A DNA stretch of 64,000 nt from Lachnospiraceae bacterium KM106-2 (lineage in GTDB: Bacteria > Bacillota > Clostridia > Lachnospirales > Lachnospiraceae): NCBI GenBank assembly GCA_009731425.1, contig AP018794.1:3242501-3306500 (forward strand). Direction: 5' to 3'. Below are positions 37,997 to 44,123 of this stretch, piece by piece. The notes below the pieces were generated by a model. That model worked only from the letters and a program-made list of their open reading frames with translations, was not told the DNA's origin and ran no database searches. Both the position numbers and the translations under genes were made by a program. Numbering within the stretch: the first letter of the stretch is position 1; the number at the start of each line of letters is the position of its first letter.

Positions 37997-38923
37997 TTAT
38001 CTTCCTCCATATACTTTATTTCTTTCTTTCGAACGATGTTGTTCTTCTCTCTTTAATTTCGTATAGCTTCGATATCGTTTCGCTGATATCGTCCCCTTCT
38101 CTAATGCCTGACGAATCGCACATCCATCCTCTACCGTATGGGAACAATTTCGATACTTGCACTCACAAGCCAGCTGTTCAATATCCCCGAATGCTTCTGC
38201 CACATTACTCGTATCTAATGCTAATCCACGCATTCCCGGTGTATCAATCAGATAACTTCCATTCCCAAGTCGAACTAACTGTCGATGAGTAGTCGTATGT
38301 CGTCCCTTTCCATCATACTCACGTATCCTACTGGTTTTTAGCACCTCTTGTCCTAACAACTGATTTACTATCGTTGACTTTCCAATTCCAGAAGATCCGA
38401 TAAAAGCTGCTGTCATTCCTGTTTGTAACCATCCCTGTACCTCAGTGATTCCTTCCCCTGTTACACTCGAACAAGGAATCACGATCAAGTCAGACTGTTC
38501 CTCTCTTACCATGGATCTGTATTGATCGATGTCCTCTGCTAAGTCAGATTTCATCAATAGAATAATTGGCGTGATCGAAGTACCATACACCATGGATAAA
38601 TAACGTTCTAATCGTCTTAAGTTAAAATCCTGATTCACCGCCATACAAATAAAGATGTAATCCAAATTAGAAACAATGATCTGACTCTTTTTTGTAGTAC
38701 CAGCCTCCATTCGTTGTAAGGTACTCTTTCTCTCCATGACCTCTTCAATAATTCCTTTTTCATTTAACCGAACATAATCTCCCACTACCGGGTAATCCGT
38801 ATTTTTCTTTCTCTGATATGCAAATTTACCAGCAACTCTTGATTCCATCAATGTTCCATCTTCCAATAATACCTTATAAAGATTATGGTGCTGCTCTGCT
38901 ACTCTACCTAAATTATCGTTCAT
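37997..38923 (-). CDS. rsgA: Ribosome biogenesis GTPase RsgA
   Basis: RsgA (YjeQ) is a circularly permuted GTPase that checks late 30S assembly. From the ATG with AAGGAG upstream (38923) it is 308 residues; a longer reading to 38974 runs through a terminator hairpin and is rejected. An OB fold lies at about 1-75, then IVSNLDYIFICMAVN, TKKS-type and LMKSDL G4-like motifs, GSSGIGKSTIVNQL P-loop, DTPGMRG, and the C-terminal zinc motif CECKYRNCSHTVEDGC. Upstream lies an attenuator-like leader with a 16-codon ORF, suggesting regulation of termination. Confidence 0.95.
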   Translation of the reverse strand: MNDNLGRVAEQHHNLYKVLLEDGTLMESRVAGKFAYQRKKNTDYPVVGDYVRLNEKGIIEEVMERKSTLQRMEAGTTKKSQIIVSNLDYIFICMAVNQDFNLRRLERYLSMVYGTSITPIILLMKSDLAEDIDQYRSMVREEQSDLIVIPCSSVTGEGITEVQGWLQTGMTAAFIGSSGIGKSTIVNQLLGQEVLKTSRIREYDGKGRHTTTHRQLVRLGNGSYLIDTPGMRGLALDTSNVAEAFGDIEQLACECKYRNCSHTVEDGCAIRQALEKGTISAKRYRSYTKLKREEQHRSKERNKVYGGR

Positions 38924-38950
38924 CTTTTTTACTCCTTCTCTAAAAATGGG

Positions 38951-38989
38951 CAAAAAAATACCCGGGATATTCACGATTTCTCCCGGGTA
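38951..38989 (-). terminator. Intrinsic terminator in the rsgA leader
   Basis: RNA arms UACCCGGGA and UCCCGGGUA (plus strand 38981-38989 and 38959-38967) form a perfect 9-bp GC-rich stem with a 13-base loop, followed by UUUUUUU. It lies 28 bp upstream of the rsgA start and about 48 bp after the leader ORF stop. Confidence 0.92.
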
Positions 38990-39037
38990 ATCATAGTGAA
39001 TTCTAATTTCAAATAGAATCAGTAAAAAATTCCGCTC

Positions 39038-39088
39038 TTAAATAAATATGCCGGGAGCCATGCTTACGATCATATCTAATTTTTTCAT
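39038..39088 (-). CDS. 16-residue leader peptide upstream of rsgA
   Basis: ATG at 39088 with AAAGGAG nine bases upstream opens MKKLDMIVSMAPGIFI and then TAA. A consensus promoter lies 34 bp before. The ribosome site is buried in a perfect 9-bp inverted repeat whose other arm is codons 9-12 of this ORF. Met-Ala-Pro-Gly and the hydrophobic tail are notable but no known arrest peptide was recognised. It may be a regulatory leader rather than a functional peptide. Confidence 0.7.
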   Translation of the reverse strand: MKKLDMIVSMAPGIFI

Positions 39089-39121
39089 ACTACATGGCTC
39101 CTTTCTGTTTTTATATGGTTA

Positions 39122-39151
39122 ATTATACCATTTTATATATAACTTTGTCAA
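39122..39151 (-). promoter_or_regulatory. Consensus sigma-A promoter for the rsgA leader
   Basis: On the minus strand TTGACA (39146-39151), 18-base spacer, TATAAT (39122-39127): both hexamers perfect. It lies right after the stop of the DUF998 gene and fires into the leader ORF. Confidence 0.88.
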
Positions 39152-39154
39152 GCT

Positions 39155-39847
39155 TTATCTTTTCCCTTTTGCTGTGGTCTGAATCGTCTTCTCATTTTTT
39201 CTTCCATAACCACGGATAAATAAATAAGTGCCCAAGACTGCATTAAAGGCCGTTGCAGAACAAGTACTGAATCGCTCTAGAATTCCAAAGCAAGACTTAG
39301 GTAAAATTCCATTCACTGCAAGATTACCACCGATCGCTCCCACAAACATAAACCCCAGTATAATGGCTGCCCATATTGCAAGTGCTTTATATGCCTTCTC
39401 TTTGCATCCACCAATTATGATCAATACCAAAGATAAGATGGCTAATAAGACAACTCCAACTGTCACCACATAAGTATGCATGATATCCTGAAAGGTTCCA
39501 GCATAACCTGCCTTCGACAGAGGAAATAAGCCATATCCGACATCACTCACCCAGTTCATAGCTGCAAATAAGTAGATTCCGACACGAATTGTCTTATTTA
39601 ATCTTCCTTGGATATAAACGCAAACCATCATGATCGATACGATGGCGCATACACTGTATAAACAAGATAACTGATTCCACAAGTTCAGTGATGGAGCATT
39701 ATCGGCGCTTAGATCACTTACCGCCTGACGCATCCAATCATACCCCGGATAAGCCAGCGGTGCAAAAATTACTGCTGCCATATATGAAATAAAACTAACT
39801 ACACCAAGTAAACCGAGCCAGTTGATCAGTCTCTTTCTTGGTTGCAT
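39155..39847 (-). CDS. DUF998 family membrane protein
   Basis: From the ATG preceded by AGGGGATGATGCA (39847) the protein is 230 residues with about six membrane helices, starting WLGLLGVVSFISYMAAVIF. The extracellular loop PGYDWMRQAVSDLSA near residues 34-48 is the DUF998 hallmark (WxRQxVSDL). Family function is unknown. It partly overlaps the end of the upstream GNAT gene in the upstream reading; using the chosen start there is a 25-bp gap to its stop. Confidence 0.85.
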   Translation of the reverse strand: MQPRKRLINWLGLLGVVSFISYMAAVIFAPLAYPGYDWMRQAVSDLSADNAPSLNLWNQLSCLYSVCAIVSIMMVCVYIQGRLNKTIRVGIYLFAAMNWVSDVGYGLFPLSKAGYAGTFQDIMHTYVVTVGVVLLAILSLVLIIIGGCKEKAYKALAIWAAIILGFMFVGAIGGNLAVNGILPKSCFGILERFSTCSATAFNAVLGTYLFIRGYGRKNEKTIQTTAKGKR

Positions 39848-39872
39848 TGCATCATCCCCTTTTGTAACTATT

Positions 39873-40433
39873 TTACATTTTTTCATCCGATGACACAATA
39901 CTATTTGCTACAAACTCATCCTTTAAAATTCTCATCATGATAAAGTCATGATAATGATAGTTATAGTAATAACCTTGCTCTTGAATTCCTTCCTTCTTAA
40001 ATCCTACTTTTTTATAAAAAGCAAGTGCATTCGTATTAAATCCAACCACACCAATCGCGATACGATTATAAGCAAGATATCCAAAAGCATAATCCATCAT
40101 CAGGTTGATTGCTTCCGTACCATAGCCTTTTCCTTGATCTTTCTTATCCGGAATAATAATACTCAGATCCGTTGTTCTCCATGCAGGGAACATACGTAGT
40201 AATCCAGTCTCGCCAATGATCTTATTGTCCTCTTTCGAAATGATAGCAAACCATACACTATCTTTCATTTTACGTCTTACTATATTCTCGGCATCAAATT
40301 CTGAGGTCGGCATTGTCTCTCCGATCTTTGCTCTTGTCTCTTTATCGTTATACCATTTTATAAAAAAGGGTATATCCGCTTCATTAAATGGTCGTAAATA
40401 AATGTGTTCAGACTCTAAAAACTGATACTTCAT
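39873..40433 (-). CDS. GNAT acetyltransferase
   Basis: A 186-residue RimJ/L-like GNAT: YLRPFNEADIPFFIKWYNDKETRAKIG at the start, SIIIPDKKDQGKGYGTEAINLMMDYAF with the acetyl-CoA loop (QGKGYG), and FNTNALAFYKKVGFKKEG. AAGGAAGG lies upstream of the ATG. First of three leftward GNAT genes in order from the DUF998 side. Substrate unknown. Confidence 0.85.
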   Translation of the reverse strand: MKYQFLESEHIYLRPFNEADIPFFIKWYNDKETRAKIGETMPTSEFDAENIVRRKMKDSVWFAIISKEDNKIIGETGLLRMFPAWRTTDLSIIIPDKKDQGKGYGTEAINLMMDYAFGYLAYNRIAIGVVGFNTNALAFYKKVGFKKEGIQEQGYYYNYHYHDFIMMRILKDEFVANSIVSSDEKM

Positions 40434-40448
40434 TTTTCTTCTTCCTTC

Positions 40449-41348
40449 CTAATCTACAACTGGGTTATAATGCATCTCATACATATTTCCCATTAATTCA
40501 TATCCCATTGAAAGATACATGGCGATTGCAGTATGGTTCGTTCCCATAACCGTAAGCGTAGCTAACTTTTCGCCTTTCTCTTTTAAATAACGTAATGCGG
40601 TATATAATGTCTCACTTCCAACTCCCTGTCTTCGATACTCAGGGATGGTAAATACATTTTCAGTAGCACAACGTCCTTCTTCAACCCGCCATATAATACA
40701 AGAGGAGATCATTTGATCTTGAGCTCTTGCTGTAAATAATTTGGTTTCCTCTCCCGATAGCATAAAACGTAATTCATCTTCACTATCTTGAATTCCATCA
40801 TAGCCGGCCTTATTTGCTTTTAGATAGGCTTGAATTCCGGCATCATCACAATTATGTATTCCAATATCAATCGGCAAGGATAACTTTCTCTCTGGAATAT
40901 TCTTTGTTAGATCGTATGCTAATATTATCGTAATCCCATATGCATCAAATCCCTCTTCCAGTAGATCCTGCATATCGCTTTTCTCTTCAGCCATGCACCA
41001 ACAACGTAAACACAATTTCTTATCCGGATATAATTTCTGATAATGATTAAAGTGTTCCTTTGCCTTTTGCAACAGTTCCTTTTTGATCGCTTTCTCATTT
41101 TCACACTCTTTATCAATTGTTAGTTCTAATTGCATTCGATAAAGTGGGATTGATTCATTCCCTTTCTCTAAGTAATACCATGTACCATCCCAGAACATCG
41201 CTGCCACACCAACAACGGTTCCATTCTCATCCACAGCTACAAAAGCATCCTCTTTATGATATGTACGATTCCACTGTAAACCCAGCCATAGCATAAAATT
41301 AAGTTTCTGAATACTCTCTAAATCCTTTTCCTCATAATTTCGAACCAT
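40449..41348 (-). CDS. GNAT acetyltransferase, two-domain
   Basis: A 299-residue protein with an N-terminal degenerate GNAT-like half (YEEKDLESIQKLNFMLWLGLQWNR; DENGTVVGVAAMF) and a C-terminal complete GNAT domain with TENVFTIPEYRRQGVGSETLYTALRYL (RRQGVG loop) and MGTNHTAIAMYLSMGYELMG. AGGAGG precedes the ATG and the next gene is 10 bp upstream, so it is cotranscribed. Substrate unknown. Confidence 0.85.
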   Translation of the reverse strand: MVRNYEEKDLESIQKLNFMLWLGLQWNRTYHKEDAFVAVDENGTVVGVAAMFWDGTWYYLEKGNESIPLYRMQLELTIDKECENEKAIKKELLQKAKEHFNHYQKLYPDKKLCLRCWCMAEEKSDMQDLLEEGFDAYGITIILAYDLTKNIPERKLSLPIDIGIHNCDDAGIQAYLKANKAGYDGIQDSEDELRFMLSGEETKLFTARAQDQMISSCIIWRVEEGRCATENVFTIPEYRRQGVGSETLYTALRYLKEKGEKLATLTVMGTNHTAIAMYLSMGYELMGNMYEMHYNPVVD

Positions 41349-41358
41349 ATACTTCCTC

Positions 41359-42093
41359 CTATAATTTAGATGATCTCAACTCACTAAATGAAGGTACCAT
41401 TCCTGCTTTTAATGCGATACGTAAAGATGCACAGTGAGATAACGCTGTTCCATAATAGGGAACCTTACCTCTTTTTAATGTTTCCTCAACGAGTGCGGAT
41501 ACTACCGCTTGTCCATAACCCTTTCCTTCTTCAAAAGAGTTAACACCGATCTCCCACATTTGATCGCTGTTTCCAGATGCACCTGCAATAGCTAACATAT
41601 CTCCATTCTCTGATAGCGCTGCTACTCCTAATGTATCAGGTACATTCTCATCAAAAAGAAATGCTTCATCAATTCTTTCATCCTCTTCAAACTGCGCGAT
41701 CTCATCCGGCTCGTACCATTGAAGCTTTAAGTTTGTCTTAGGTGGATCATATTTAGGCAAACACTGAAAATGACACTGCTCTATTCCGTAACCAAATTCA
41801 TTTAGTTTCTTTTGAATCTTTAATAACCCGTATGTATCAAAACACCATTCTGCTGATGCCTTCACCAATTCTTTTTCACACCATGGAATTAACTTCTCAT
41901 CTGCATTGATGATAAGTTTTCCATTATACGACAACATAGATAAAATTCCATCCTCTTTATCAAACTTACGGGCTCCTTGTTGTCTATTCTTTCTCGTTAC
42001 GATCGTTTCCTTGTTACTAAAATCTTCTATCGAACAATTGTAGTCCTTTGCAAACTGTTCTACTACAATTCTTTTTATCTCTTCTTGCTTCAT
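41359..42093 (-). CDS. GNAT family acetyltransferase
   Basis: From the ATG at 42093 (GAGAGGT 10 bases upstream) the protein is 244 residues. The N-terminal 120 residues form a domain I do not recognise (KQEEIKRIVVEQFAKDYNCSIEDF); the C-terminal half has a GNAT core (AALSENGDMLAIAGASGNSDQMWEIGVNSFEEGKGYGQAVVSALVEETLKRGKVPYYGT; loop GKGYG) ending SLRIALKAGMVPSFSEL. First gene of the GNAT trio. Confidence 0.82.
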   Translation of the reverse strand: MKQEEIKRIVVEQFAKDYNCSIEDFSNKETIVTRKNRQQGARKFDKEDGILSMLSYNGKLIINADEKLIPWCEKELVKASAEWCFDTYGLLKIQKKLNEFGYGIEQCHFQCLPKYDPPKTNLKLQWYEPDEIAQFEEDERIDEAFLFDENVPDTLGVAALSENGDMLAIAGASGNSDQMWEIGVNSFEEGKGYGQAVVSALVEETLKRGKVPYYGTALSHCASLRIALKAGMVPSFSELRSSKL

Positions 42094-42182
42094 ACTCATT
42101 ACCTCTCTCTCATATAACAATTACAAATAGTATTATACCATCTCTTTTTGATCAGTAGGTCTTATCTCTGATTCTGAAATAA

Positions 42183-42222
42183 ATATAAGAAAAGTCTACG
42201 ATTCATTTAACCGTAGACTTTC
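42183..42222 (-). terminator. Terminator after the CD3324-like gene
   Basis: GAAAGTCTACG pairs with CGTAGACTTTTC (arms 42189-42200 and 42212-42222), followed by TTATATTT on the minus strand. Confidence 0.85.
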
Positions 42223-42245
42223 TTTTATGTAAAAATTTTTCGAAT

Positions 42246-42509
42246 TTACTGACTCGCCATGATCCGATATATACTTTTTTCTGAAAGATAATACCTCTCT
42301 GCAAGTTCTTTTACCGTCTGCCCAGCTTGATAGCTCTTAATGATCTCATCATTTCGCTGCTTCAGCTGTTTTTTGTATCCACTCGTCTCGCCCCAGCTCT
42401 TTCGCTGATTTGACTTTCTAGGAATATAGAGATATTCTCCATTCACATACTCTTGAATAACAGTTAGTAGTTCTACTGGAATAACCTCTTCTGCACGTTT
42501 ATAATTCAT
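42246..42509 (-). CDS. CD3324-like small DNA-binding protein
   Basis: From the ATG with GGAGG upstream the product is 87 residues. It starts MNYKRAEEVIPVELLTVIQEYVNGEYLYIPRK and ends with a helix-turn-helix (IIKSYQAGQTVKELAERYYLSEKSIYRIMAS). This fits the CD3324 family of Clostridia, related to Mor-type phage activators. Likely a transcription regulator with unknown target; it is monocistronic with its own terminator. Confidence 0.82.
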   Translation of the reverse strand: MNYKRAEEVIPVELLTVIQEYVNGEYLYIPRKSNQRKSWGETSGYKKQLKQRNDEIIKSYQAGQTVKELAERYYLSEKSIYRIMASQ

Positions 42510-42700
42510 TTCTTTTCCTCCAAGCAAGTTGTGTTAATGAGCTCAAAGAAAGAATTAAATACGTCTCTCTAAAATAAGCTCTGTTTTAAAGGAAAACCCT
42601 TCTATTCATGATCATTTTATTGATACCTCCTTATGTCGTTAATAGTAATAGTATACTTCTTTATTACTTATTTTGACAACCTCTTTACTCATTTTATTAT

Positions 42701-42737
42701 AAAAAAGCTCTGTTTGGTATAATACCGAACAGAGCTT
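42701..42737 (-). terminator. Terminator after the secreted Ig-like protein gene
   Basis: A 16- to 17-bp stem (AAAGCTCTGTT..GGTAT and its complement, 42704-42720 and 42721-42737) with almost no loop, followed by TTTTTTATAA on the minus strand. Confidence 0.88.
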
Positions 42738-42761
42738 TGCTCTTATATATCACTCAACGAT

Positions 42762-43040
42762 TTATTTTACAGTCACTACACAAGTAGCTTTTTTACCATT
42801 CGACGCTGTTGCCGTTATAGTTGCTTTTCCTTTTTTTGCTTGCACTTTACCTTTACTATTAACCTTTACACTCTTTGAATTACTAGATTTAAATTGTACC
42901 TTTCCAGCAATATTAGTGCGAATGTTTAATGTAAACTTTGAGTTACTACTTACTGCATTAACAGTCGTTCCGTTAAAACCTACAAATGTAGATACTACTA
43001 AATTCATTGCAATAATCGCATATAATAATCTTTTTTTCAT
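42762..43040 (-). CDS. Small secreted Ig-like (BIG2-type) protein
   Basis: A 92-residue secreted protein: signal peptide (about 1-29, ending near VNAVSS) and one small bacterial-Ig-like domain of the BIG2 pattern (VQFKSSNSKSVKVNSKGKVQAKKGKATITATASNGKKATCVVTVK). Very Lys- and Ser-rich. BIG2 repeats usually sit in large adhesins; here one occurs alone. It follows another secreted-protein gene by 32 bp and may share its transcript. Confidence 0.8.
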   Translation of the reverse strand: MKKRLLYAIIAMNLVVSTFVGFNGTTVNAVSSNSKFTLNIRTNIAGKVQFKSSNSKSVKVNSKGKVQAKKGKATITATASNGKKATCVVTVK

Positions 43041-43072
43041 TTGTAGTTTCCTTTTAAGTTATATATAACTAA

Positions 43073-43567
43073 TTAATGCACTTTTTTATTCTTTAACATA
43101 CTGCTTCTTATTGTCTTAATTGCAGTTTCATAATAGCTCTTCTGACTTGTAGGATAAGTAATTTCAAATCCAAGAACTACATCATTTACAATATAACGAT
43201 AACCGTATACTATCTTTTTCCCTTTTTTGTATTTATAAGAACACGTTTTTTTATTTGATGTGGATGATGATAATTTAGGTGAATATGATTTGATGCTCTT
43301 TAAAAGAGTCTTTCCTGTATCCTCCATTATGTTATACCCTCCCCAAATAAGGCAAGTTGCATCCTTCTTCTTTGTCGTCAAGGTAACCCCATCACCGTTG
43401 TCAGAAAAAGTCTTTTTCGTAAACTTAGTTGGATACTTTACTTGGTAATTAAATCGTGCATTTGTATAGTTCTTATATTTTACCTTTGTTGCAGCATTTG
43501 CGTTGATACCTGAAATCATACTAATAGTTAATACTAACATAAGTAAGATCGATATTTTTTTCTTCAT
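43073..43567 (-). CDS. Secreted protein of unknown function
   Basis: A 164-residue protein with a signal peptide (about 1-26, ending NANAA). The mature part is Lys- and Tyr-rich; its pattern (YQVKYPTKFTKKTFSDNGDGVTLTTKKKDATCLIWGGYN) resembles PsbP-like or lipoprotein-type domains that follow Y-N-x-x-Y...YPxxF, but I cannot name the family. It is upstream of the BIG2-type gene. Translation start has a GAGGGAGAATT-like ribosome site. Confidence 0.75.
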   Translation of the reverse strand: MKKKISILLMLVLTISMISGINANAATKVKYKNYTNARFNYQVKYPTKFTKKTFSDNGDGVTLTTKKKDATCLIWGGYNIMEDTGKTLLKSIKSYSPKLSSSTSNKKTCSYKYKKGKKIVYGYRYIVNDVVLGFEITYPTSQKSYYETAIKTIRSSMLKNKKVH

Positions 43568-43665
43568 GTATTAATTCTCCCTCTTCATTATTAATTATAT
43601 TTTACCTTCTTAACATTATCTTAACAAGGACTTTTGTTTGAATAAAGGATTTAAAATATATGTAA

Positions 43666-43700
43666 CAAAAAAACCCCAAAGCCAAAGGCTTTGAGGTTTT
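43666..43700. terminator. Displaced terminator of the rplM-rpsI operon (inferred)
   Basis: AAACCCCAAAGCC and GGCTTTGAGGTTT (43671-43683 and 43687-43699) form a 13-bp stem with a 3-base loop, followed on the minus strand by TTTTTTT. It lies 15 bp beyond attL in the direction rpsI would be read, exactly where the native rpsI terminator would be before insertion. Confidence 0.8.
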
Positions 43701-43714
43701 GTATAAAAAGAAAT

Positions 43715-43734
43715 ATTATCTCTTTGAAAACTGA
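43715..43734 (+). repeat. attL, direct repeat at element left end
   Basis: ATTATCTCTTTGA-A-AACTGA, identical to the attR copy except A for G at position 14. Matches the last six codons and stop of rpsI plus one base. Confidence 0.82.
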
Positions 43735-43789
43735 AATTATCGTTTTGATATCTCGAAGAGCCCAGAAATACAGGGTTTGTGCAATATTA

Positions 43790-43804
43790 TGTTGCATACC
43801 TGTT
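43790..43804 (+). repeat. Terminal arm-type repeat, left copy
   Basis: TGTTGCATACCTGTT also occurs at 55742-55756 near the other end, in the same orientation. Likely an integrase arm-binding site. Confidence 0.6.
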
Positions 43805-43875
43805 AGTTACCCTGCAAGTCCGTATACTCCCCAGGACTTGTCACAATTACTCTTATTCAAGAAAGGACATAACAA

Positions 43876-44115
43876 ATGAAGATACATTTTGCTTACTATA
43901 ACCAATACAAGAATGGCATTGATATTGCCTTTGCTGATAACACTTTGCTCTTTTTATCCTGCGCTGTCGCAGAGGATGGATTACATACTACGCCTAATTC
44001 ACAACGGCTGATTGATAATCTGGCGATTGATGATCCGCTTACTTATGCTGCATTGGCTCTTGATGGAGAGTTACAGGGATGGGCGGATGCTATGGATGAG
44101 GATTGGGGATCGTAA
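43876..44115 (+). CDS. Small element-borne protein (DUF6061-like)
   Basis: A 79-residue acidic protein beginning MKIHFAYYNQYKNGIDIAFADN and ending GWADAMDEDWGS, with AAAGGA 9-10 bases before the ATG. Similar small acidic proteins of this look accompany Lachnospiraceae mobile elements; the DUF6061 name is a memory-based guess. It is the only plus-strand gene in the left part of the element and faces the converging ATPase gene, 8 bp apart. Confidence 0.6.
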   Translation: MKIHFAYYNQYKNGIDIAFADNTLLFLSCAVAEDGLHTTPNSQRLIDNLAIDDPLTYAALALDGELQGWADAMDEDWGS

Positions 44116-44123
44116 TGTTTTCT

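Larger units (their letters stand above)
38951..39101 (-). promoter_or_regulatory. Putative transcription attenuator controlling rsgA
   Basis: Four segments can pair in exclusive ways. Segment 1 GGAGCCATG (39093-39101), holding the leader ORF's ribosome site, pairs perfectly (9 bp) with segment 2 CATGGCTCC (39054-39062), inside the leader ORF. The overlapping CTCCCGG of segment 2 (39051-39057) can instead pair (7 bp) with CCGGGAG at the 5' arm of the terminator (38980-38986, segment 3). Segment 3 otherwise pairs with segment 4 to form the terminator. A ribosome held early on the leader ORF would cover segment 1, free segment 2 for 2:3 pairing and let transcription reach rsgA. Confidence 0.7.
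43568..43875. other. 308-bp gap holding a displaced terminator and attL
   Basis: No gene seen. It contains the terminator at 43666-43700, attL at 43715-43734, the arm-type repeat at 43790-43804 and a second inverted repeat (CAAGTCC/GGACTTG around 43814-43840). Confidence 0.7.

Noticed and set aside
38923..38974. N-terminal extension of RsgA starting MNIPGIFLPIF
   Set aside because: It is the terminator hairpin and its T-run read as protein; the AAGGAG-supported ATG is at 38923.
42189..42222. Possible CRISPR-like repeats from recurring hairpins
   Set aside because: The hairpins through the window are unrelated in sequence and each follows a gene stop; they are terminators.
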